NCBI GenBank assembly: GCA_951799425.1
Contig: OX637394.1
Location: 30,726,001-30,790,000 of the forward strand
Source: Ilex aquifolium
Taxonomy: Eukaryota; Streptophyta; Magnoliopsida; Aquifoliales; Aquifoliaceae
Direction: 5' to 3'
Length of the DNA: 64,000 nt
Part shown: piece after piece, positions 54,867 through 64,000 of the stretch
Layout: the number at the start of each line of letters is the position of its first letter
How positions within the stretch are numbered: position 1 is the stretch's first letter
Position numbers and translations under genes: made by a program
The notes under the pieces: model-generated
The model's database searches: none
Seen by the model: only the letters and a program-made list of their open reading frames with translations
What the model was told of the DNA's origin: nothing

Positions 54867-57009
54867 TCCACTCGACAATTTCCAATGGTGATGGCTATGG
54901 TTGGACAACCGGGGTCTTTGAATTTGGGAGGAGTCCTGGTCCTCAATATTGAGCTCACTTGTTTTGTGAGGAATGCCTTCTTGTGGATATTCAATCTCCT
55001 TTTCACCGTGCATAGATCCTTCAAAATTTTAGTACAAGATGGGATTTGCTTGATGGCGTCGAGGAGTGGAATGTTAATCTTCACCTGCTTAAACATTTCC
55101 AAGATATCAGTGTAATTAGCCACCTTGACAAGTGGCTTCAAACGACTCGGGAAAGGGGCAGGCATGGGAGGAATAAGCACACAATCATCAATTAATTTTT
55201 CTTTCTCTTCACTCACCTCACCCTTGTCGACGTCACCCAAGATATATTTTCCTTTTGGCAATGTGGTCTTTGGTGAGATCGTTGCCAAAATGGTTTTGTC
55301 AATTTCTTTGCCACTACGGAGGGTGGTGACAGCTTTAAGTTGCTCGCAACTCTCTCTCGAAGGCTCCGATGACTCAACAACATGTTGACCCCTAGGGTTC
55401 TCTTGTGGTTGAGCGGGGAACTTCCCCTTTTCTTGTTGAGATGCCCCTATGGAGTTTGTCAACTTTGTGAGTTGGGCTCTTATATCATTGATGGTTGTGG
55501 CATTTTGGTTATTGATGGCGGTTTGGTTTTGAATGAAGGAATGGAACATATCCTCCAAATTCCTTTTGTGAGGAGGTTGGTATGTGGATGGATTGGACGG
55601 TCCTTGAGAAAAACTTTGTGAAGGTGGACTTGGAGAAAAATTTTGTGGTGGCGGGTTTGTCGAATACCCTTGCGGATTAGTCTGGGCGTATTTGGAGCTA
55701 GAAGTTTGCCCTTGGCCTTGGTATTGATTTTGGTATTGACCTTGCTTAGGAGGCACGGGAGGTGTATGTGCATTTGAACCATGAGGAGTGGGATTTTTAT
55801 TTCTCCAACTAAAATTAGGGTCATTGCTCCAACCCGGATTATACGTGTTTGAGTGAGGGGAGAATAATTGCCTTGTTTGGTTAAATGCATGGACTTGCTT
55901 GTGATATGCTTCCTTAAGCGCCGGAATGTTGGGGCACTCCGATGTGGAATGCTCCACATTCTCACATATTGAGCAAAACTCCTCAGCCTTTGACACTTGT
56001 GACACCTCATGCCTCCTATTGACCTCAAGACTCTCAACCTTCCTAGATAATTTGGCAATTTTTGAAAGTAAGTCCTCCCGGTCACTTAAGTCATAAATCC
56101 CTCCCCTATGAGTTTGGCTACTCCCTTGAGGAGAAGACCTTGGTATATCGGTGGGATTTGTAATGTCTCATGACTGTGCATTTTTTGCCAATGCATCAAA
56201 ATAATCTAAGGCCTCATCGGGGTCTTTGCTCAAAAACTCCCCATTGCACATCATATCAATAAACTATCGATGGTCTGGTGTGATTCCTTCATAAAAGAAA
56301 CTCACCATTTGCCATGGTTCAAAGCCATGGTGTGGAATGGACTGTAGCAAATCCTTATATCTTTCCCAGAAGTGATAGAATTGTTCATTGGGCAGCTCAG
56401 AAAAGTTTTGAATTTGTTTCTTTAGGGTGGTGGTTTTATGCACCGAAAAAAACTTGTTCAAAAACACGAAAATCATTTGGCCCCAAGATGTCACGGTCCA
56501 GGATCTCAAAGAATGAAGCCACGTTTTTGCCTTATCACTCAGGGAAAAGGGGAACAATTTCATTCTTGCTATCTCTTCTATATTGTGATTGGGGAGAAAT
56601 GTTGCAACTATTTCCTCAAAATCCCTTATATGAGAATAAGGGTTCTCATTCTCAATTCCGTGGAAAGTAGGAAGTAATTGTAACATCCCTAGTTTAACTA
56701 TGAAGAGATGAGCCTGGACCGGAAGGTGGATGCATGAAGGTGTGGTGGTACGGGTTGGTTGAAGGAATTCCCGCATTGACCTTGCCGGAGGATCAATTTG
56801 GATATTGTTCCCTTCATTTCTAGGAGGGGGGAAATAAATTCGTGGATTGGGTATTCAAGCTTCTGGTCCTCCCCACCCCTTTGCATGTTCGGGTTGGCAT
56901 CCACATTTTCAAAATTATCACCCACATCCTCGGGTGGGTCTTGGTCAAGATTCATGTTGGGGCCAAGGGGTTGCCTAACTAACCGATTTTGGTCGTCCCT
57001 TCCCCACAT
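54867..57009 (-). pseudogene. gag: B1 gag and protease N-terminus
   Basis: ATG at 57009 (MWGRDDQN). A frameshift near 56850 separates the first 50 or so codons from the Gag core (MREFLQPTRT...). TAG near 56264 and TGA near 56165 interrupt the next part, then an open stretch 54867-56005 holds the CCHC knuckle CSICENVEHSTSEC, Gln/Pro-rich region, TTLRSGKEID and [12 protein letters not shown]. It stops at NCRVE, two residues before the expected protease DLGA site, at the junction with B2. Confidence 0.87.
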
Positions 57010-57078
57010 GCAAAAAAATATCTACAAATGAAATTATACACAAACAATAATATATACACAGGACAACGTACCTCAGCC

Positions 57079-57162
57079 CGTGATGAAGATCACGAGACTT
57101 ACCTCCGTCGTCCGGAAATCACCTTCTTGGTTTGACACTTGCCTTCCCCGGCAACGGCGCCA
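57079..57162 (-). promoter_or_regulatory. B1 primer-binding site, splice-donor-like site and leader hairpin
   Basis: Plus-view 57144-57162 is the exact complement-side sequence of the tRNA-Asp site. GGTAAGTC (plus 57097-57104) and a perfect hairpin CGTGAT-CTTC-ATCACG (plus 57079-57094) follow in the leader. Confidence 0.78.
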
Positions 57163-57166
57163 AAAA

Positions 57167-58815
57167 TGCTTGATGTTTTTCCTTGTTATCCCTAAACCCT
57201 AAATATCATCCCTCAAAATGTATTGTATATGGATGGAGGGGAGTGTCACTCTCCCTTTGAGTAGTGTCAAAAGAAAGGGCAAGGAGATAGGAAAATGGTG
57301 TGTTATGTGTACCAACAAAAATGCTCCCCAAGCGCAAGGAGACTTTTGTGGGTCGTGTCTTACTTGGAGGTACTCCAAGGTCGTTTCCACGGGGAAGGAT
57401 GTAAACCAATGGGAAGGTGATTTTTGGGTGAAAGAAAGTGTAAAATCTTTTGTTGTTGAAAGTTGTTTGGGGAAGTGTGCTTTGGTGAAAATGAAATGAG
57501 AAACAAATGTTGGCAAACCCAAGAGGTCACTCCAATAGGAATGCCATCTCAACTCCAATCCCTCCTCCAATAGAGCATAAATGAACGATTGATTCGTGGG
57601 AAGCTAAGGATAAGAAGGGTGAGTATCTAAGCATAAACTGTGACTAGGCCTACGGAATATCAAAGACTCACCAATTTATCCACCCTCAACCCAGTCAAAC
57701 CGAACCATTGAACTCTGAAAGAAGGGAGGAGAATGAGTTGAAATGCCATACCCAAGTTGGGGTTCCCCTTGGTTTTGCCAACTAAAGGATTTTAGCTACT
57801 CATGCTTGGGATGAAATTAATAATGTAATGAGAATGCATTGCAAAGGAATGAAGTTCTTGAGTAACTAAATGCACACAAACATAAGCAATAAGTGAAAGC
57901 AATGAATACCCATTTTAAAAGTAAGAAAAAGAAGAACTTTGATGCATTGATGGTAAAAGCTTTAAAAGAGAATCAAACTTGCAATGAACTTGTAGGAACT
58001 AGCATTAATGACATTCAATGAAGCTCTAAAGATTCTTACAGGAGATTACAAGACAATGTATTGAAGAAAATGTAAAAATCTCAATTTATCTCTCTAGAAT
58101 ACTATTCATCCTCTTCTACCCAGACTCTCTCTCTCTATATCTCCCTCCCTCTGTGTAACCAATGCTGAAGAATAATGGAGTCCTCCTTCCCCCCAAAAAA
58201 CGTCCATAGTCTCCCTGGCCAGCTGAGTGATGTGATCTCCATCCATAGGGGTCAAGAGGGATGGGCTGGACAAGGTGGTGCAGAGCTAGCCTACACACCC
58301 AGCTCCATTCTTTTTCTCTCTCCTCATTTATCACTCAAGCTTCAAAAGTCAAATAGAGGGTGGTACAATGTGCTGGAGGAGTCAGAGACAAGTGGGAGAG
58401 TGATTGGTGGGTCCCTCAAAAACAGCGAACCTGAGTTGCAGAGATTTGGGGCAGGGATAACAGACCGTACCGGTACGCAGTACTGGTACCCCGAACTCTA
58501 GAGGCAGGACCGTACCGGTACGGTATGTTCTGGTGGCCAAACCGTACCGGTACTGCGTACCGGTACGCTTCTGCTGCTTTGTCTGATTTTTCTGATTTCT
58601 TCACTCCTGAGCCATTCTTTAGCCACTCTTTCATCCTCATTCACCTCAACTCATTTGGGAAGGCTTTAAGAAGCCTCATTTAGCGTTTTTTTTTCTGTAA
58701 ACACCAAAAATCTTCATTAAGAACTATAATAATAAAACTCCAATCATTTAACCCCTAGAAGCAAATGAAAATATGATGATTAGCACCTAAAATATGCAAA
58801 GTTTTGTGCTAATCA
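57167..58815 (-). repeat. B1 5' LTR
   Basis: 1649 bp. GTACCGGTAC palindromes at about 58466-58570, 245-350 bp from the LTR 5' end. Same boundaries as 43618-45141. Confidence 0.9.
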
Positions 58816-58820
58816 CATAG

Positions 58821-60435
58821 GCACCAGCACCCGCACCATTTGGTGGCAGTATCTCGGTTTTCCTCCTTTTTGACCATGATCCACTTGGAATCTGAAAAAG
58901 TTCAAAACATTAAAGTTGTAGATCTGGATGTCTTCTGTATTGTGATAAAATTTCAGCTCAATAGGACTATTGGTCTAGAGCAGGCAACCTACCTGTAGTT
59001 TTTACTCCACTAGCCAAAACCTATTGGTAGATCGCTAAAAACCTACCGGTAGGTTTTGCCCAGAAGTGCCAGAACTTGCTGCAAATCATCTCCAACTGCT
59101 TGGGGTGCCCACCTACACTTCTCCTACCCCGGCATGTTCTACACATAACCATGCCATCCTTACACAAAAGTCTGCATTTGGAAGAGAAGGCATGGGAAAA
59201 GAGGATTGAGAAAGAGAGATGTTGTAAGGGGGCATGGGGGGACAGGCATGCCTGCACCTTGCTTGTGCAGGTATCCAAACCTCCCCAAAATCATTGAATC
59301 TCTGCAACACTGACCCGAGGGAGCTCCATGGACGAAAATGAAGACATATATACACCAATTCTTCAGCATTTCAAGGGGGGAGGCTACCTAAGCTTAGGAG
59401 TAGTGTAGAGAGAGAAAGCTTGGATTTTGACATTTTCTTTAGCCACTTCACTTGTTCTAACCTACATTCTACTTGTAATCTTCATTTCTTGCATTGTAAT
59501 CTTAATTTCTAGCACTTTAATCTCTTTTATTTCAAGTGTAATCTAGTTTAAATTCATGTTCTTGCATTCTCCATTGCTACAGCTGGGTTTCTCTGCAACT
59601 TTTCCAATTTCAACTAGGTATTGTCTTTAAGCTTTGATTTTGGTTATGAAATGAATTTCTCTTGGTAGTTTACCTTCTCCTAGCATTAATACAAGTTCAA
59701 GGCTCTATTTTAAGCTTCATTTCATCTATATTTTCAGTCCATTTCAATACCATGTCTCTTTACATTATGCATTTCTTTCTTGCTTTCATGAGTAGCTAGA
59801 TTTTTAGTTGGCTAATTCAAGGGAGACCTCCTCTTGGGTTTTCCATTTCAACTCATTTTCTTTCCTCCTCTCGGTGTACGATGGTTCGGTTTGACTGGGT
59901 TGAGAGTGGATGTGGTTGTGAGTCTTTGATATCCTGTAGGCCTGGTCATGGGTTATGCTTGGATCCTCACCTCCATCTCGTCCCTAGCTTCCCACGAATC
60001 AATCGATCATCTAAGCACCATTGGAGGAAGGTTTCGAGTTGAGTGGGGATTCCTATTGGAATGACCTCTTTGGATTAGCCAACACTTGTTTTCCTTTTTT
60101 TTTTTAGCAAAAACACAAACACCAAAACTCAAACAAAAGATTTTACACTTTCCTTTTTACCAAAATCACCTTTCACACAATTCTCTTCCTTCCCTAAGAA
60201 GAAGACTTTGGAATACTTTGCTAAGTAAAACACGACACTCAAAAGACTCTCTGCGCTTGGGGAGCACTTTTGTTCACATACGCATTTCATTTATTTCATC
60301 ATCCTCCATTCCGTTGCCCCATTTCTCACATCATTCCGAGGGAGAGTGACACTCCCCTTTACACATAAGCCATATACACATTTGAGGGTGATGTCCGGAG
60401 ATTAGGGAATATACTACAAAGGAAACAATCAAGCA
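58821..60435 (+). repeat. C2 5' LTR, second part
   Basis: Continues 43381-43617; together about 1.85 kb. CCTACCGGTAGG-type palindromes at about 58985-59062, ATATATAC box near 59348. Ends CAATCAAGCA at 60435. Frames at 59021-59369 are not genes. Confidence 0.87.
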
Positions 60436-60439
60436 TTTT

Positions 60440-60523
60440 TTGTGCCATTGCCGGGGAAGGTTAAGCGTCGAGTTCCAAAGGTAATTTTGGGTGGCATAGG
60501 TAAGTCTCGTGATTTTCATCACG
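60440..60523 (+). promoter_or_regulatory. C2 degenerate primer site and leader hairpin
   Basis: 60440-60457 aligns to the tRNA-Asp site with three mismatches, the poorest in the window. AGGTAAGTC (60498-60506) and a perfect hairpin CGTGAT-TTTC-ATCACG (60508-60523) follow. Confidence 0.65.
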
Positions 60524-60579
60524 GGCCAAGGTATGTCTTCTAATTTGTAAATAGTTTGTTTTAGTTTGTGTTTTGTGTT

Positions 60580-61443
60580 ATGTTTTCTAATTTTTATGAA
60601 AATGTATCAAATGCCCAAAATTTTGAAAATGCGTGTGAGATTTGTGATGAGTTTGGGCACATCACTAATGAGTGCCCAATAAATTATCCGGTTCAAGACT
60701 TTGCATGCGAAGGTCCAAATTCAGTTTTGGCCTATTGAAATTTTTACCCCAACCATTATGTTACACCGAGTTATCCGAGTTATGGTTGGGAGAATGAACC
60801 TTATAATTTTTCATCCGATCTCACACCACCAAATAAATTTTGCCACTATCCAACATATGAGGACTCTACCGAACAAGAATGGGAAAATATGTTTTGCGAG
60901 TTTATGCAATGACAAATGGAATTTAATGAATACCAAATGGAAGTCAATGCCCAAGTAGCCCAACAACTTTCTGAAATTAGAGATGAACTTAATACATTGA
61001 CTAATGCTATAATTGCTATGCATGAAGAACAACATCTTGAGCATAGTCAATGTATTGAGGATGATCATCCCAATGGAATACATATTGATGTTGAATCTCC
61101 CACCACTCTAGATTGTGAAAAATCTAATGAAGATATTTTCTCACATGAGGCTAATGAGCCCAAGGTCATTTTTCCATCTATGAGTGGTGTTGAGATTCAC
61201 ATTTCTCAACTTGGGAAGGGCATTGAAATGGAGTTAAGTGTAGAAATTTATAAAGAGAAATTGTACACTCCATTATTGGGATTGCATGAACTTGCCTACA
61301 CTTGTGTTTGGTTGAGAATTTTGAATCATTATCCTTGCTATGTTTGGATAGATTGGGTAGGAAGGGCATTTATACAACAAAAAATTTTTAAAATCAAGAA
61401 AATCAATGGGCGCAAGCTCATATCCGAATTGAAGCTGGATTGA
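60580..61443 (+). pseudogene. C2 mini-Gag: zinc knuckle plus unknown C-terminal domain, two TGA stops
   Basis: One frame of 287 codons from ATG at 60580, interrupted by TGA at 60736 and 60910. It begins almost at once with a CCHC knuckle (CEICDEFGHITNEC, residues 19-32), then a PSYPSYGWEN segment like the Athila Gag tail, a coiled-coil-like QQLSEIRDELNTLTNAI, an acidic stretch, and a C-terminus with Trp/Tyr-rich HELAYTCVWLRI and basic KIKKINGRKLISEL. The usual Gag core is absent. The C-terminal 80 residues match nothing I recognise. Confidence 0.65.
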
Positions 61444-63440
61444 CATGATCCCTTTTTGTTTTGTTTTCATGTACATAGTAGTTAGACTTATTTTATTGTT
61501 ATATTTTTCTTTTCTTGATGATTGTAGTGTAGAAATTGTTTACCTCTCCTTAATTTGGACTCATTTCATTTTGAGCATCATCATAGAAAATCTCATTCAA
61601 TCTCATGTGCGAGTTTAAGTTGGGGGGTATAAACAAACTTTTTTGTTTTCCTTTTAATGTGTATACTAAAAGAAAAAAAAAGGGGGGTATCTCATTTCCC
61701 ATGTTACTTTCATTTTTCTCATTGCATGATTCCTTGTACATTGAGGACAATGCATGGTTCAAGTTGGGGGGTGAGGTGCAGCATTTACATTTTCCACCAC
61801 TTTTTGTATAGAATAATGGGAAATGGGAAAATTTTGAAAATTTTGGACAATTTTTGGTGAAAAATATCCAATATGGAACTATATTCCCCTATCCTAATGG
61901 TTATGGGATTTGTGATCTTCATTTTGAACTTTGAATACATGAGTACACCATAGAAGTTTATCATATGTCTGAGTATCGCATATGTGTTTTCTTTCAAACT
62001 CAACCATAGTGCACCTTGAATGTGTTGTTTTGGAAATTTACGGATTGAGTTCACATTTTAGTGCTTGACATGAATAGTGGAGATGAGTAAGAAACCATGT
62101 GAGCTTTAAATGTCAATCCTTGTTGGAGGGAACTTACATTTACTCAAAGGAACAATTTTTCAAATTCAAATTTGTTCAATAATCTCATTATTCTTGTTTT
62201 GGTTAGAGTGCATTTGGGTAGTTCATTGACTTTGTCTTGAAATGCATAATGTTCCTCCATGCTTATCTGGAGGTGATCTTAGGCCATTTTTGAATGCTTT
62301 GAGCATTAGCCTTGTTCTTGTGAAATTTTATCCCTAGTGCCGTGATTGAGCCTTATTTGTAAATTCGTTTCCATGCCACAAATTTGACCAAGCCAGTGCA
62401 AACTAATAAGAATCTACCTCACCTTGGTTGTTCCTAGTGCTGAGTATGAGTGATCATAAAAGCGAAGGAAGTATGGTGTGGAAATTCACACAAAAGGGAT
62501 GAATAATGTGAAATTCAAATGTTAAATGAAAAAGAATGAGAAATCCAAGAAAAAGGAGAGAGAAATGGGTGAAAGAAGAAAGAACAATCAAAGAAAAAAG
62601 GAAAATGTTAAGGAAAAGGAAGAAAAGAAACAGAGAGTGTGGTGATGGTGTTGGACTGAAAATCTCATGAAAAGGGAGATGTTTTTGAAATAAAAGTCAT
62701 TCACTAGGAACTACTCTCTTTGTTATCCTATATCCTTCATTTCATTTGCCTCAATATCACCCCAAGGCCCCATTATAACCCGTGAAAGTCCTAAATGATC
62801 TAGAGAAGCATGGGGGATGCATACTTTTAAAGAAAAAGAAAAGTTGGTTTGTTATCTAATGCCCTAGCACTCCTTTCATGAGATTATGCCAAGGTTGTTT
62901 CATTTCTATGCATACTTCATTTTTGGATTATATGTGAGCATACTTCATTTTGTGCACATGATTTCATCTCACATATACACATGGAGAGCGTGTCAGGATA
63001 ACCGTAGTGTGATTCATTGTTGAGAGACACCCTTGGTGAGTTTGCATCAAAGCTGAATTTGTCTAGCCAGTAAATGTGGATTCCATTGAGTAAATGCTTA
63101 AATTACATATTCATTTCACACACACACGACTTTTGAAAGGAAATGTATAGGTGAATACTATAGAATAGCATTTAAGGCTATGATGGGATTCATGTGTGAT
63201 TTGTTCGACTGCATTGGACAAAGCTATTTTGACATCCCAGTGCTATTTAAGATAAGGGCATATGCTTTAAATATTGGATATTAGGAAAATAAGTTTGTAG
63301 TTACCTTCACTGAAAACCTTCACGAGACAAAACTAGTCCACTAGGGATCACCTAGGGATTTAAAGGCTTGTTGCATGTGCTAAATGCAATTGCGGAATTA
63401 GTATAGGTTTATCTTTGTTTGCTTAATTTTTTATATTTAG
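61444..63440 (+). other. C2 3' untranslated region with internal PPT-like site
   Basis: About 2 kb without a credible gene. Stem CATTG (61739-61743), loop AGGA, stem CAATG (61748-61752), then AAGTTGGGGGGTG (61761-61773). A second purine run AAGTTGGGGGGTAT lies at 61617-61630 without a hairpin. A purine-rich stretch (AGAAAGAAG-type) spans about 62500-62650. Confidence 0.65.
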
Positions 63441-63476
63441 TTTGCTAGGGACTAGCAAAGCTTTAGTTGGGGGGTG
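63441..63476 (+). other. C2 hairpin and polypurine tract
   Basis: Perfect 8-bp stem TTTGCTAG (63441-63448) and CTAGCAAA (63452-63459) around GGA, then TTAGTTGGGGGGTG directly before the LTR start TGATGAACAC at 63477. Confidence 0.85.
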
Positions 63477-64000
63477 TGATGAACACATAATATTGCATAT
63501 TTAACGGCATCATTACATGCATTTTAACTTAACTTTGCATTTAATTACTTAGAGTTAGTTGAGTTTATGAATAATGTTGAAATCCTGTGGTTGCAGGTAA
63601 TTATAGCAAAAATGATGGATTTTAAAACCATGCAACTAAGTGTGGATGTGTGGTGAAGACATGGACACATTACATGAGGACTTGGAGGCTTAAAAGTGAA
63701 AGAAATCAAGGAGGTATCGGTGCTTGGTAACATAGGCACCAGCACTCGCACCATTTCATGGAAGTATCTCAGTTTTCCTCCTTTTTTACCATGATCCACG
63801 TTGAATATGAAAAAGTTCAAAACATTAAAGTTGTAGATCTGGATGTCTTCTATATTGTGACAAAATTTCAGCTCAATCGGACGGTTGGATCAAAAATTAT
63901 GACAATTCTACGAAAACTAGTCTAGAGCAGGCAACCTACCGGTAGTTTTTACTCCAGTAGCCAAAACCTACCGGTAGATCGCTAAAAACCTACTGGTCGG
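63477..64000 (+). repeat. C2 3' LTR, cut by window end
   Basis: First 524 bp of the LTR, matching 43381-43617 and 58821 onward. The CCTACCGGTAG palindromes begin near 63931. The intact sequence at 63725-63740 shows the empty site that B1 entered in the 5' LTR. Confidence 0.88.

Larger units (their letters stand above)
43618..58815 (-). mobile_element. B1: Athila-type element, gutted by the B2 rearrangement
   Basis: Minus-strand element flanked by CATAG (43613-43617 and 58816-58820). It retains the 5' LTR (57167-58815), PBS, gag and protease N-terminus (54867-57009), and at the other end the spacer, accessory ORF (45450-46664), PPT and 3' LTR (43618-45141). Most of pol is absent; in its place is the oppositely oriented B2 fragment (47855-54866). 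Confidence 0.88.
43381..64000 (+). mobile_element. C2: non-autonomous Athila-type element, cut by window end
   Basis: Plus strand, 5' LTR from 43381 (preceded by GTCAT, a possible target duplication), split by B1, PBS at 60440, a 3 kb internal region with only a short broken Gag-like ORF, PPT, and a 3' LTR from 63477 running off the window. Without B1 it is about 5.4 kb plus the missing LTR end. No protease, RT, RNase H or integrase. Confidence 0.85.

Noticed and set aside
61550..62054. Short frames in the C2 3' region
   Set aside because: They overlap PPT-like purine runs on both strands and show no coding signature.

Overview
This window looks like gene-free heterochromatin from a flowering plant, probably a dicot. 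It consists almost entirely of nested Ty3/gypsy LTR retrotransposons of two kinds. One kind is Athila-type (primer site for tRNA-Asp, LTRs of 1.3-1.95 kb, an extra 3' ORF); the other is Tekay/Del-type chromoviruses (primer site for initiator tRNA-Met, C-terminal chromodomain). I see no host gene, tRNA, rRNA or CRISPR array. I use local names: A, B1, B2, C1, C2, D and F for Athila-type copies, E for a solo LTR, and Tek1 and Tek2 for the chromoviruses. Species cannot be named from the sequence.

Layout. 1-2136 is the 5' end of C1 on the minus strand. It is fused at a rearranged junction to D (2177-41357, plus strand), a decayed element arranged as tail-LTR-internal-LTR. Inside the D gag lies E (4803-29225, target duplication TAGCA). 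Inside E lies Tek1 (5595-28210, duplication TATAT). Inside the Tek1 3' LTR lies A (13998-28181, minus strand, duplication CCGTC). The 3' LTR of D is split by Tek2 (33458-40784, minus strand, duplication GATTC). After D come a C-like LTR fragment F (41358-42895), about 485 bp of unrecognised coding-like sequence, and C2 (43381 to beyond the window end). The 5' LTR of C2 is split by B1 (43618-58815, minus strand, duplication CATAG), which itself contains the oppositely oriented, truncated B2 (47855-54866).

State of the elements. A is the youngest: its LTRs differ at roughly 1% of sites by eye and its 1355-residue pol frame is uninterrupted, although gag and the 3' ORF carry stops. Tek1 is nearly complete but has a frameshift in RT and lacks the catalytic integrase Glu. 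D, B1 and B2 are pseudogenised. Tek2 and C2 are non-autonomous deletion forms. D has an in-frame fusion of protease to the integrase C-terminus.

Most interesting signals. (1) A short hairpin whose loop is AGGA or a variant lies just upstream of the polypurine tract in both Athila and Tekay elements. Its stems differ between families but stay complementary, as expected of a conserved RNA or DNA structure. Athila families A, C and D repeat this module internally. (2) Each family carries its own CpG-containing palindrome, mostly in pairs, upstream of a TATA-like box in the LTR. Families A and B carry the same palindrome again in front of the 3' accessory ORF, and one palindrome-plus-spacer module is shared by Tekay and Athila B. 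(3) The Tekay LTRs contain tandem arrays of the perfect CArG sequence CCTTATAAGG, built on different repeat periods in the two copies. (4) A encodes an intact 136-residue Cys/Arg-rich protein between pol and the 3' ORF.
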